A program made the position numbers and the translations under genes. From Phialocephala subalpina (Eukaryota > Ascomycota > Leotiomycetes > Helotiales > Mollisiaceae): a stretch of DNA of 64,000 bases. The stretch spans positions 151,243 to 215,242 of the forward strand of contig FJOG01000038.1 of assembly GCA_900073065.1 (NCBI GenBank), read 5' to 3'. This document shows positions 44,237 to 55,058 of the stretch, in pieces (the stretch's first letter is position 1; each line of letters starts with the position of its first letter). The notes below the pieces were generated by a model, which was not told the DNA's origin, ran no database searches, and saw only the letters and a program-made list of their open reading frames with translations.

Positions 44237-45802
44237 ATGATGGTCTTCCCTCGCGACGACGACGTTGTGTACATTTCTCCCGAGAAAGAGGTCAACGCAG
44301 GGTTATGGACTCTTTTCGTCGGCTCGACACTGTTTCTTGGTGCGAGAGTTTGGTGCAAATATATGAGAAGGACTGGGCTGTGGTATGATGACTATACGTT
44401 GATAGCTTCATGGGTGCGTACCTCCAGGGGGTTTGAAACTTTGCATCAGATTGCGGTCTATCGTGTACTGACAGGTTGTCTAGCTCATGCTTTTGTTCAC
44501 CGACATTGTCATCTCTGTCGAATATGCCTTGGGTTATGACACTGGCAATTGGGATGACCGCATGCACATTCTCATCAACATTTCGTCCTGTGGAACTTTG
44601 ATCGGCCAGGCATGGTCCAAAACAGCTCTCGGAATCACCCTGCTACGGATGTCGAACAAAAAACAAGCGGCAATCCTATGGTTCTGCATCATCACCATGA
44701 ATTCCTATATGATTGTCAAGGTCTTTTTCCAATGGGCAAAATACTGCGGCAAGGATGATTACCAGAGTTGGTACAGGTTCCAGGGGCCCTGTATCAATTA
44801 CAATTTTGAACAAAATTTTAAAGTAGGCGGGAACAGTAAGTATTTAAACTCGTTCGGGGATCCTTGGAAGGACTCATAGCTAATTTTCCTCGTAAGCTTA
44901 TAACATTATAATGGATTTTATTTTTGCTTGTTTTCCTTGGTGGATAACTTGGAACCTGGAAATGCGGAGGGTCGAGAAGGTTGCTCTATGCGCTACTATG
45001 AGTCTAGGATTGCTGTAAGATCTCCAAGATTGATGAGCATGAACTCATTCTTCTCAGAACATTCGCTGACTCCTGACAGGGTTGCTATCATTTCGGCTGT
45101 TCGAACGACCTGGAAGGATCGCCCAATCATGCACCAACATGACGAGTACTACATGTGTAAGTTATCGGTTTCGACTCTATTTTCCTGGTCACTGACAGAT
45201 GTGTTTCAATAGGGCGAAACGGCATGTCAAACATCTGGTACTCAGCCGAAGTAGCAGGCACAATCATCGTCCAATGCATCCCCATCCTCCGACCCTTCCT
45301 TCGAGACATGCACACAACCTTAACCTCCAAAAAGCTCGATGATACAGAGAATGGGCAAAGCGCCACTTGGAGAAGCAGACGAAGCACCTTGGATGGGAAA
45401 CAAGCGCCAGTTTTCGTAGGCGGAGATGACAAGAAGCACGCAGAGATCATCGCGATGGATGCCATTCCGGAAGATCCGCACGAGATTGGGAAAGAGACGG
45501 CTTCGACTCGATCGATCGAGATAGATACTGGCTATTCTACACCGACTATTCCTGCTGGACCGCTGTTTGGTGATATGTGGCAGTTTTCGGGGAGTGAGCA
45601 TACGGATATACATCAGAATGCTCGGTCGGCATCGAATACTCCTGCTACACCGATGTTTGGAGATACATGGAGGTTATCAGGAAGTGAGCGTGAGGAGATT
45701 TATAGTCCGGAGTCTGCGACTTGGGTAGATTTGGACCAGCACGGGTTATCGCCTCCACCTCCAAGGACGGTACGGAATGAAGTGGTGGGACAGGCTAGGT
45801 GA
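44237..45802 (+). CDS. fungal rhodopsin-domain (PTH11-like) integral membrane protein
   Basis: Starts at one of two adjacent ATGs (44237, MMVFPRDDDVVYISPEKEVN). Several exons are resolved. One ends at LIASW before an intron to 44483, one ends in GGN at 44835, and the next starts at 44897 (TYNIIMDFIFACFPWWITWN across the join). Landmarks include TLFLGARVWCKYMRRTGLWY with DDYTLIASW, SKTALGITLLRMSNKKQAAI, and DEYYMWRNGMSNIWYSAEVA followed by GTIIVQCIPILRPFL. These match the seven-helix PF20684-type family, related to PTH11-like receptors but without a visible CFEM domain. The long cytosolic C-tail has two copies of PxFGDxWxxSGSE. Possible sensor; ligand unknown. Confidence 0.85.
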
Positions 45803-47048
45803 TGGGGGCGAATCTTTGTACATATGTTGACGAGCTATCTGACACCAAGGGCTGGAGCGGTATCTCAAGGCGTTGTATGATTAGCAGGCACTTACTCGAA
45901 ACAGCATTCATTCACTTTTGCTTTGCGCCAGGGAAAACTCGTTCAAAGGCCGAGCCGATGTGCATCATTGATCTTGTCGTGGATTGTTAACACCAGTCCA
46001 TCATTCATCACCCCATCCCAAAGAATCTCAGACATCAACATCCGCCCGCTTCCCTCCTCGAACACCTTATATATTTAAATAAGCGGAAACTTTCCCACAA
46101 ACCAACAAAGCTCAGCTATCTCGGATCTTTCAACCTCGTTATTCACTTTTCAAGCTTTACTAACAGGATATAGGATCATCACTCAGCTTCGGCCTCTTGT
46201 TTACTGGCACTTTGTGCTTGAGAGCTTGTCGGATAGGGTATTTCAAGTAAGTATTGTACAATTTTCTTTCTTTTCCTTTCCTTTCCTAGATCGATCCGAG
46301 ATGGTTTGAGCTTGGGTGCTTTGATGGTGATGAATGAGGTGGTTGGAAAGTTAGCAAAACCTCCTTTTTCTTTTCTTTTGCTGCGTTCTTGATATCCTCT
46401 TGCTTATCGGCTTTCACATCACAACACACACTCACATTGCATCAGATCTCAGCAGGCTCGCTTTCTGATAATCACCCTTCTTAGCCTGGAGACTTTAAAT
46501 TCCTGTTATCTTACAAGCTGGCAACAGAAATTGAGGCCTACGTGGGATCAGGCAAGTCGTCACGTGCGTCATACAGCAAACACAGCCTCCTCGCTCTCAA
46601 CTCTCTTCCTCCAATCCTACTCAATCAGGAGCGAACACTGCCACGACTATAAGCATGGATCGCACGTGGATCATACTTGCGATGTGCAACAAAGCTTAGA
46701 AGAGGCACTTTAGGAAGAGCACGTGGAAGGGATCATGATCATGAAGCTGAAGTGTCTTAAAAAGTTTGAATTCTAAAGATATCCCAAATGTACATTCTAC
46801 TGGAGAAGTGAAGGTAAGGAAACCCTTGAACCCAAAAGCATCCGGAAGCAGATCCCAAAAGAAATGCAACAATGCCGCTCGTTCAAAGGTTCGCTCAAAA
46901 GCCCCTCCCAGTGATCTAGCCAGATCAAATCCCTATCCTTCTACCCCAAAAAGTTCTATCATAGAAGTGAAGAAGTGGAAAGGGGAAAAGGGAATAAATG
47001 AAGAAACATCCATTCCATCATAATCATCAATCATATCCATCATCCCGT
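45803..47048. other. intergenic, possible non-coding transcript
   Basis: A TATATTTAAATAA box near 46070 and a donor-like CAAGTAAGTA near 46246 followed by a pyrimidine-rich tract suggest a plus-strand promoter. However, no convincing ORF follows (the 60-codon ORF at 46531 has no motif). It may be a non-coding RNA facing the peptide precursor gene, or chance. Confidence 0.3.
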
Positions 47049-47897
47049 TCAAGAGCCACGGGTAAGTTCCAACCCAGGAGTTCCGCTAATCCCAAGGCCA
47101 TTCGAAGCCTCAGCCTCCCTCTTCGAGCCTCTGGTAAGTCCCAAATCTGGAGTTCCACTGATACCAAGATCGTTAGAAGCTTCAGCTTCACGCTTGGAAC
47201 CGCGAGTGAGATCCAAACCAGGCGTGCCATTGATACCAAGATCATTGGATCGCTTCTCCTCAGTGAGGCCGAACTCGAAGCCTGGCTCACCAATAATTCC
47301 GATATCAGAGCGCTTGGAGCCTCGAGTGAGTCCCAAGCTGGGCTCGCCAATGATGCCAACGTTGCCGCGCTTCTCGATGTCGTCGGAATCATCATCGACA
47401 TCTTCGACATCTTCGGTGTCGAGAGTGTCGTCTGCGGCTGGTGTGTTGGAAGCTTCTGCTGAGCGTTTGGAGCCACGGGTGAGTCCTAGGGCGGATTTTC
47501 CGCTGACACCGACGTTGCCAGGTGAAGCCTCGCGCTTGTTGACATAGGCTTCTTCGGCAGCGAGAAGGCCTTCTGGGAGTTCGACGTTATAAGCTTCAGC
47601 TTCGCGCTTATGACCTCTGGTGATACCGCCACCACCATGCACGTTTCCAGGCTCAGGAGATGCTTCACGGGTTTCGACCAGCTCGATAGTTTCGCGTTTA
47701 TGTCCACGAGTAAGTCCGAGACTTGGTTTGCCGACAATACCGACGTTGTTGGGAGATGTTTCACGCTTTGAGCCTCGAGTGAGACCGAGGCTTGGGTTGC
47801 CGATGATACCGACGTTGTTGGGCCCGGGGACGGGAGCGGCGAGGATGGAGGGGAAAAGGAGAGCGAGGAAGAGGACGGTTTGCTTGGAGAAAAACAT
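47049..47897 (-). CDS. secreted Kex2-processed repeat peptide precursor
   Basis: A single exon of 282 residues. The signal peptide is MFFSKQTVLFLALLFPSILA with cleavage near residues 20-21. Then come about nine repeats of N(V/L)GI(I/S)GxPxLxLTRGS, separated by Lys-Arg: NNVGIIGNPSLGLTRGSKR, NNVGIVGKPSLGLTRGHKR, a shortened GNVHGGGGITRGHKR, GNVGVSGKSALGLTRGSKR, GNVGIIGEPSLGLTRGSKR, DIGIIGEPGFEFGLTEEKR, DLGINGTPGLDLTRGSKR, DLGISGTPDLGLTRGSKR and a last GLGISGTPGLELTRGS with no KR. Ten KR sites in all. Spacers EAEASN, SAEASN and EAEAYN follow several of them, like the Ste13 sites of yeast alpha-factor. Acidic spacers (DTEDVEDVDDDSDD) occur midway. Kex2, dipeptidyl aminopeptidase and carboxypeptidase processing would release 15-20-residue peptides. 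Function unknown. Confidence 0.93.
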   Translation of the reverse strand: MFFSKQTVLFLALLFPSILAAPVPGPNNVGIIGNPSLGLTRGSKRETSPNNVGIVGKPSLGLTRGHKRETIELVETREASPEPGNVHGGGGITRGHKREAEAYNVELPEGLLAAEEAYVNKREASPGNVGVSGKSALGLTRGSKRSAEASNTPAADDTLDTEDVEDVDDDSDDIEKRGNVGIIGEPSLGLTRGSKRSDIGIIGEPGFEFGLTEEKRSNDLGINGTPGLDLTRGSKREAEASNDLGISGTPDLGLTRGSKREAEASNGLGISGTPGLELTRGS

Positions 47898-48002
47898 GAC
47901 TGGAGGATGTTAGAGTGAAAAACAGAGAGGATTAGGATCGAGACTTACTGAAAGGCAAGGATGGAAGTTAATGTTATTGGAGTGAAATGCAGTGAAGGTG
48001 CT

Positions 48003-48368
48003 NNNNNNNNNNNNNNNNNNNNNNNNNNNNNNNNNNNNNNNNNNNNNNNNNNNNNNNNNNNNNNNNNNNNNNNNNNNNNNNNNNNNNNNNNNNNNNNNNN
48101 NNNNNNNNNNNNNNNNNNNNNNNNNNNNNNNNNNNNNNNNNNNNNNNNNNNNNNNNNNNNNNNNNNNNNNNNNNNNNNNNNNNNNNNNNNNNNNNNNNNN
48201 NNNNNNNNNNNNNNNNNNNNNNNNNNNNNNNNNNNNNNNNNNNNNNNNNNNNNNNNNNNNNNNNNNNNNNNNNNNNNNNNNNNNNNNNNNNNNNNNNNNN
48301 NNNNNNNNNNNNNNNNNNNNNNNNNNNNNNNNNNNNNNNNNNNNNNNNNNNNNNNNNNNNNNNNNNNN
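48003..48368. other. assembly gap (366 N)
   Basis: Unresolved bases in the upstream region of the peptide precursor gene. Confidence 0.99.
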
Positions 48369-50749
48369 GAGGTGATGAAAGACGCGATGAGATGAGATGC
48401 GAAAGAACCGATAGGAATCTATGTGACGAAAGGAGAAGAACAAGGAGATGCTAAGAAGACTGAGAAAGATGAAGATGCTGATGAGGATGAGGATGAAAAG
48501 AAAAGATGGGATTCCACTGAGATATCTCAACCTTTTGTATCCAGATGTCGTCCAAGAAAAGAAGCAGAGAAATGAAATGTAAACAATGTACAATCCTCCA
48601 AGCTATTTCGGATGGCTGGTTGCTCCGAAAATACTTGAACGGCTTCGAGATATCCTGCCGAGGATTGGAATAGTACGCAGCGATACAAGCTCAGACGGAC
48701 TGACCAAAGAGGTTCGAGAAGGTCGAGAAGATGTGGAACAAACTTCCATTCTAAGCTGACGTCCACACTCTATATCCTAGAACCTAGTGCCGTAGCCTTG
48801 CTTGAAGAGGCTTGATTCATTTGCAAGAGGTCTGTTTTGGTTCACCTCGAGCCTCAATTTGCTCGCTTGAGCAGAAACGTGCTGGAAGAGTGAGGCGTAG
48901 ATCTTCCCAAAATACACACCAAACTGCATCCGGCGAGATGACGTGCCTTAGCGAACCCATGGCAGATCCCATGCTTAATATCAAGGTAATATGGTTATCG
49001 TGTATAAGGTACAAGCTTGTCGGCGGCTATTTAGATGGCGTGTTGAGCCTCCATGGTCGTCCCATGGAGGAGGTTGACGAGTCGCGGTTATTTTGGGAGG
49101 AAGAAGGCGCGGTCAGCTGTGGGGAAGCCACTGCCGAGCTTTGATTGGAGCGTCCCAAAATAGGCGCTTTTTAGCGTGCTGAAACAAGCGAGCACGCTGT
49201 AATCCTTCCCGACGAACCCTTCTCTTCTGCATGCCACATCATCAAATCAATATCGACCTTTGATTGTTTACCAGCCTCAGCCAGCTTGCAAATGCTGTAG
49301 TCAGCTGCGAGACATGTGTTTGCTTGATTGTCATTGCTCAGCACGCGATGTTTCGAAACATCTGATCCATTTAGAGCTCTGACGCGGGTGTTCCTGCTTC
49401 CTTCACTGCCTCCCCCACCAACCTCGTCCCATCAGCCTATCCTGGTGCGCATCTGGCTTCCCGAGACCAGTCCCATCCATCTCAATAGAATCTGCAAGCT
49501 GCAGTGAGTTAATCTACATTTAAGATAGAAAGCAGGGGCAAGGCACAGCGAACTTTGATTGGAATCTTATTTGTCATTTTGGGAAACCTCGTCCACCTGG
49601 GAAGGCACGGCGCCACACGGCTCTCGCTGCTTCCTTCACAGCCCAACTGTTTTCAATGCTTCCGGTGCCGAGCTGATCCTGGACCGGAGCACGAGTTTCC
49701 GTTCGGTATCCAATTGAAAAAATCCCTTCAGCTCGCAAGTGCAAAACACCAACATCTGTGCGTTGTGACATTTCAAGCATGTGCGTTGACGAGCTCCACA
49801 TCCTTCCAGTCTTCCATTATTCTTCTTTGAAAAGGCCCGTTACCGAGCGACGAGGGTCTCAGCAGGGGAACGGCACATTGCAGGTGTATCATGACAAAGG
49901 TCATTTGGAGGTGCTCGATAAGGCGAGAATGTGGCGTCATTATGGAGAGTCGGAGACGATGTCAGCACAATATACTTCCCGGTTGTCTTTCCCAAACTTC
50001 GTCCATGATTGGCATGATTTGAGGCATCTATTCGTCGCGTTCTTTTATGATCGACCAAGATATACGCGCTGTCTTGTTTTCGTGGTTTGGAGTTGGTGGT
50101 GAACACATCTATTCCTAGGACCGCCACTAGAGATATGCGGATTATGAACCTTGACGACGATCATCGCGATGGGGATATCCAGATGAGGAAATGCAGTAAT
50201 CTGGTAGAGTTGAGATGTCATCCCGACATACTCAGTGCTCGTCTTCCCAATGTTGTCACTTAGTGCCAGCTTTGGACTGTTCTGTGGTTAACGTCTCTAT
50301 TTTCTCAATTCCTAGCTCCCGTTTGCAAGAACAAGCGATGTGACATTACCATGGAGTGATCTTCACATGCACTGAATGCGCATATTCCTGGGCTTTCAAT
50401 GAGACTCGCGCACCATGATCGGGGTGGCTGATGTGCGCGAATGTGGCACACTATACCCAATGTTCAATTTTTCCTGAATCGCTCACATCATCATGCTGGT
50501 TGGGGAGAAAAACTCTTGAGGACGTTCCTTGAAATTTCTTGCATTTATTTGCCGTAGTGATTGAGGAGCACGCGTGTGCCTTTTCCATGATTCTGTGCGT
50601 CCCAAACACCCAATCCAGATGCCCAAGTGGGTGCCACCCAACCCTTCCGTTGTCGATCCGGATACCCAAACGCCAGATGCCCACCCACCCATTCCAGCTC
50701 CATGCGACCAAATCTTTCCTCTCAACCAAACGCCATGCAATAATTGATT
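48369..50749. other. long intergenic stretch, no gene seen
   Basis: About 2.4 kb with only short ORFs and no motif. It includes distal upstream sequence of the peptide precursor gene. A gene with many small exons cannot be excluded. Confidence 0.35.
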
Positions 50750-51153
50750 TCAGCAAAATTTCTGTCCGTCCGCCAGCCCACCCGTCATTCCTGGTGTCTT
50801 TTGCACGCAATCGGTATGAGATTGGGCAATTATTCCTCCAAAGACTGCCGCAGGTATCACAACAAACACGACTATCCCGACTCCCATACAAATACATGCG
50901 TTCCGTCTATTTCGTTTGGCCGAGTCTGGAGTATTCAACTCGAGTGGTTTCGATGGTGATTCGGATCTGGAGTAAAAATTCGGGTCTGAAGGTGGGCTGT
51001 ATGCTGGAGGAGCTCCATTTGATGAAGCATCTGAGGAAAGGTTGTGCATCGGCAGCTGGAATGTTTAGTGGTGTTCTTGGTGGTGCTGGGAATATTTGGA
51101 GATTTTTCCAGGAGAGAACTCACCAATGGACCATCATCCGACATGCGTGCCAT
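50750..51153 (-). CDS. small PPxY tail-anchored membrane protein
   Basis: Two exons: MARMSDDGPL, then after an intron (GTGAGTTCTC to AACATTCCAG) LPMHNLSSDASSNG onward, about 110 residues. GAPPAYSPP carries a PPxY motif (PPAY). A Ser/Pro stretch and a basic cluster (AKRNRRNA) lead into the helix CICMGVGIVVFVVIPAAVFG. A short tail follows with Cys (HTDCVQ to GQKFC). The order PPxY, basic patch, helix, short Cys tail is shared with the genes at 27483 and 53036. No known family. Confidence 0.6.
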
Positions 51154-51857
51154 GATCGAAGCAGCTCTGGAGACCAGAAGGTCAGGTTCCGGCACAGGAA
51201 TTCTCTCGAAGTAGCGTCGTTTCGGCAGCCTTTTGACAAGAACGCCTTTCGAGATGCCTTCGGAATCGAGAAGGCTGGCGCGAGGTTGCACAGGCTCGAA
51301 ACTGCGTCTCAAACTTCCATGCCTCTCCTCAATTATGTCTCTCACTTCAGAAATCAAAACTAAAATGAAGTGCGAAATCGCTTGACTTATCCCACGTCTC
51401 AATCCAGCATGAATGAGACAACATCCTTCTCTGTAATTATCTGGTCTCCAGGCATTTTCTGGTTCCTTGGCTTACGCCGCATTTGGTTGGGTGGCTGAGT
51501 TCCTTCCTTCCTTGCCTGCAAGTGTCCTTTTTCCCAAACCCCAGGTTTCGCGAACGGATCGAACGGTATCCTGGAATCAGCCACCCTGGCGGCTCTCTAT
51601 TTAGAGAGCGGTTATTTGTACAAATGAGATGCGTGGGACATGGATGTGGTGCTGGGTTTCATGAGGCTGACGTGCAGGTGCCAACCAGATGTGCAGGCTG
51701 GGAAGGCCCAAATTCGGTACTACTACACGTGACTCCACCTGCGTGCTCTCCAGAACAAGGTTCTTCTTTCAGGGGCTTTCAGCAGCCTTTTCTATTTTTC
51801 ATCATCTATTCTGGAATTTATCAATTGCATACATCCAAACTTCCATATCAGCGTCTC
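51154..51857. other. intergenic, no gene seen
   Basis: Promoter side of one small membrane gene and 3' side of the next; both are on the minus strand. Confidence 0.35.
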
Positions 51858-52256
51858 TTAACCCCTTCCCTTGAACTTCGGTATCGAAATACCTACCACG
51901 ATCCCAATAACAATTATCACGACGACGAAAATAGCACCCCAGATCGCCTTCCTACAGGCTCGTCTATCGCTCTTCTGATCCCGAGGTCCATAATCGCGAA
52001 GTATTCTTTGCTCGGTGCGTTTGGGAGGGTTGTTGATTTGCGAAAGGAGGAATGAGTCGGAACTGTTCGTACTCGTATCTCGGATGAGCCATGGAGAGGC
52101 GTGGTATGAGGGAGGCGGGTCGAGTTGTGAGGTGGAATTGGCAGTCTGAGAGTTTCTGATTATTAGCCTTGGGGTATGAAGCAGAAAGGTAGGCAGATGT
52201 GGAGGTGAGATGTAAGTGGGGTTTTTATTTACCCTCGCGAGTTCGGGGTCGTGCAT
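51858..52256 (-). CDS. small PPxY tail-anchored membrane protein
   Basis: Starts at the ATG at 52256 (MHDPELAR); the open frame above it has no ATG. An intron (GTAAATAAAAACC to AAACTCTCAG) joins R to TANSTSQLDPPPSYHASPW, which contains a PPxY motif (PPSY). Ser-rich sequence and a basic stretch (DQKSDRRACRKA) lead to the helix IWGAIFVVVIIVIGIVVGIS. The tail is short and basic (IPKFKGRG). It has the same build as its neighbours but no Cys/Trp tail motif. Confidence 0.6.
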   Translation of the reverse strand: MHDPELARVNKNPTYISPPHLPTFLLHTPRLIIRNSQTANSTSQLDPPPSYHASPWLIRDTSTNSSDSFLLSQINNPPKRTEQRILRDYGPRDQKSDRRACRKAIWGAIFVVVIIVIGIVVGISIPKFKGRG

Positions 52257-53035
52257 CACGAGTTTTTCGCTTTTTTGCTTCTCTGTCAAGGATCGCAATC
52301 CTCAGCGATCGTTGAATCAATTGATGCGTTGATTTTACGCCTCGAATTTGGCTTTTGAATGTTGGGATTGCATTGGGTGTTGTTGATCGCGAAATTTCGC
52401 AGCCTCCAGCTCCCACAAACAATTCGCAGATTACTTTTAGTCCTGCGGCGGCTTCGCAGTCCTACTTGTATCAGTTTCTAGGCCCACGATCAAACCTCCA
52501 AACCGCTGTGCCGCAAAGTTGGGGTGGCTGAGACAGTTGGGGCCTCCTCGTTTGACCAATGACAAGTCGAGAAATAGTGCTGAAGAATCGAAACGCATTG
52601 CTTTCAGTTGGTAGATGTCAATACTGTTTCAAATGTTCAACGGAACGGCGCGATGATTTTGCGATGGATATGTACAGGAGGGATGGTATTTTGGAGAAAG
52701 TGTTTATCCTCCTCTTTACTTCCCCCCTCCGTTAGTTCCAGTTCTAGCTCATAAATCAATGATTGTGATAACTTTCTTACACTAGAAGATGACAGTGTAT
52801 TTGAAATCGCGCGAGATGATTGCACTTGAAATATTAATATAGTCTTGTACAACTGCGCAAGTGCTACCGAGTTCCTGTCCTTCTCAATCCCAACGTTCCT
52901 TCCTCCCAAACCATACAAACAAAACACCTTCAACACCCAGAATCTATAATGGTATATCCCCACCCCAAACGCCACGCTGAAATGCATTTAAAAAACACAA
53001 ACCCTCCCCCTTCCCTTCTATCCGGCTCCTCTCAA
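52257..53035. other. intergenic, no gene seen
   Basis: Only unsupported ORFs. Confidence 0.35.
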
Positions 53036-53609
53036 TCAGTTATCACAGTTCCCACTACTAGTCTCATCATTCCAGTGCACACAAACATTATTCCTCCCCC
53101 ATTTAAACGCCACTCCAGCAACAATCAACGCAATAACAACCATCACGATAATCGCTACCATGAAACACATGAATCGTCGCCTGTTGTATCGTTGGCGACG
53201 GTAGTAGGCGGCAGAGGGGGATTCGGAACGTTTGAATGGATTCGGGGATGGGTAGGGAGATGGTGAGCGGGAGCGGGATAGAGTGGTGTTAGGTGGGAGG
53301 AAGAGGTTGCGTTCATCGGCGTGGAAGTTGTAGGCTGGTGGTGGGGCGTTTGGGGGCTGGGTGGGGATGTTAGATATGATTTATGGATGGAGCAGATGGT
53401 GAAGCTAGGGAGGTGATGGGAGGAGAACGAGGAGAGACAGGAAGGTACGAGGCGGTGGTGATTGTTCGAGGCAGGAGAGGGGAAATACTCACGTCTAGAA
53501 ACGGATTCGGACTCGGGAGTGGTGATGGATGATGTGAGGCTGCGCTGGCTTCGACATCGTGATCTTGAGAGGAGAGATTTTTGTATGGGTTGTTTGATGT
53601 TTCCGACAT
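53036..53609 (-). CDS. small PPxY tail-anchored membrane protein
   Basis: Two exons. Exon 1 is MSETSNNPYKNLSSQDHDVE to PSPNPFLD. After an intron (GTGAGTATTTCC to CATCCCCACCCAG), PPNAPPPAYNFHADERNLFL contains PPAY. The first exon's PSPLPSPNPF recurs as PSPYPSPNPF in the second, before an Arg-rich stretch (YRRQRYNRRR). The helix MCFMVAIIVMVVIALIVAGV is followed by AFKWGRNNVCVHWNDETSSG and NCDN. That tail matches AFNWGRPSCHW of the gene at 27483-28756 (AF-x-WGR-x1-2-C-x0-1-HW), so the two are likely paralogues. Confidence 0.68.
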
Positions 53610-55058
53610 CTTGACTTGATTTCAAAACTTTGAGAAGCGACGATTCTGGTAGAGCGACGAGAAGAGCAGAACAGAACAAGATAACCACCTCACTCGGGAT
53701 CTGACCGAATACATATACTCATCACGGACTTCCACCGCCCACCTCGTGTTATACCTCATCATCCGCCATTATTTGACAGCGAGGTTGTCAATACTCACTC
53801 CTTCAGCGGGGCGTCGAGCGCAGCTCCGCCACCTAAGCGAGGCGCAGGATGAGCCCGAGTCTTCTCGGACTTGACGAACGAATCACAGCAAGGAACTCGA
53901 AAAGAAAGCCGTGAGGGACCTATAAGAGTGGCCGCTTTTGCGAAAATGCCTCGATGCTCTTGGGGGTGTGTCTGCTGCGAGTTGTTGGTGATGTGAGGGC
54001 GGGATTGAGGGCGGAGGAGGAGGGTGGGATCGCACGTGTGAGGTGGCTTCGGGGGATTTTGGGTGATTATCGTCAATGCGGTTTCTTTGTTGAGTATGCT
54101 GCTCATGTTAGCTGTAAGTTTTCTATTCTCGTTTCTCTAGAATCTCAAGACATCTTTACTCCTCGTCGTCCGTTGAGGATTAGAAGGATGTACACTTCAG
54201 AACTGCTTTTCAGGGGCTTCTTCGCTAAACTTCCGGGCATTCCAGGCTCTAAGTCACTGAAGTTTCAGGGCCTCGTCGCGAAACTGTCAGGTTGCTGAAG
54301 GAAATCAATTTCAGGGGAGGCGTCGCTAAATTTTCAGGCTTTCCATCGCTGGATTTTGAGGCACCTAACGGTGTGATCAACTCTCGTCAACCACGCCTTT
54401 TGGTACAGGAGAGATGGTGTTGAAGTTGCTGTTCTCATTGATTAGCCTGAGATCTCTTCTCCTTTCGGTATCGCAGTCAATCTAAACAAGGTAATTTGTC
54501 CCTCATCTCTAGCATGTGGTGAGATCGTGGAACATGCTGTAGGTTGGATGAATTCTGGCAGTTGCTGAACACTATGATTCCACGAGCATATCGCTTGACT
54601 CGCTTCAGTGTTTCACCAAATAATCGTGCCCGGTTTGAACTGGGACTCTACAAATAAGGCATATAACGTTAGAATCAAAGCATGTTTGGCCAGTCCACAA
54701 CATAAAATGCCCGATGCTGCGTGACTTCTCGATTTATATTGACGTTCCGCATTCATCGTTTAGAAGAATGATCCAGAAAGTGACTGCGAAAACGTGATTC
54801 GCAACCTCACAGCACACCCCTGTTATCAGCTTCCCAAAATATCTACAGCCACCAGCGCCTCGAAAAATGTTCACATTTCAATCCTCACCCCTAATGATGA
54901 GCGAGCAGTCTCGATGGCCTCTACCCCACGCCTAAGACATATCCCACGACATCTGGAGGATAACCTCATGCGAGGTTGGGTTTGGCTGCGAAGTAAGCAC
55001 ACCTCATTCGTAAGGCTGTGGGTAAGCTTTCAACGCTTCTCCTCATCCTAGCTCCAAG
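53610..55058. other. intergenic with a degenerate 46-55-bp repeat
   Basis: No gene seen. TTTCAGGG begins three loosely related units at 54208, 54263 and 54309. Each contains a TCGCTAAA- or TCGCGAAA-type block. The rest holds short ORFs only. Confidence 0.4.

Noticed and set aside
47049..47897. Peptide precursor as a ustiloxin-type cyclic peptide (RiPP) gene
   Set aside because: No HxxHC (UstYa-like) oxidase seen in the window and the repeat core has no Tyr for cross-linking; kept as a linear secreted peptide precursor.
47961..48593. ORFs over the second gap
   Set aside because: Created by reading through N; low-complexity flanks.
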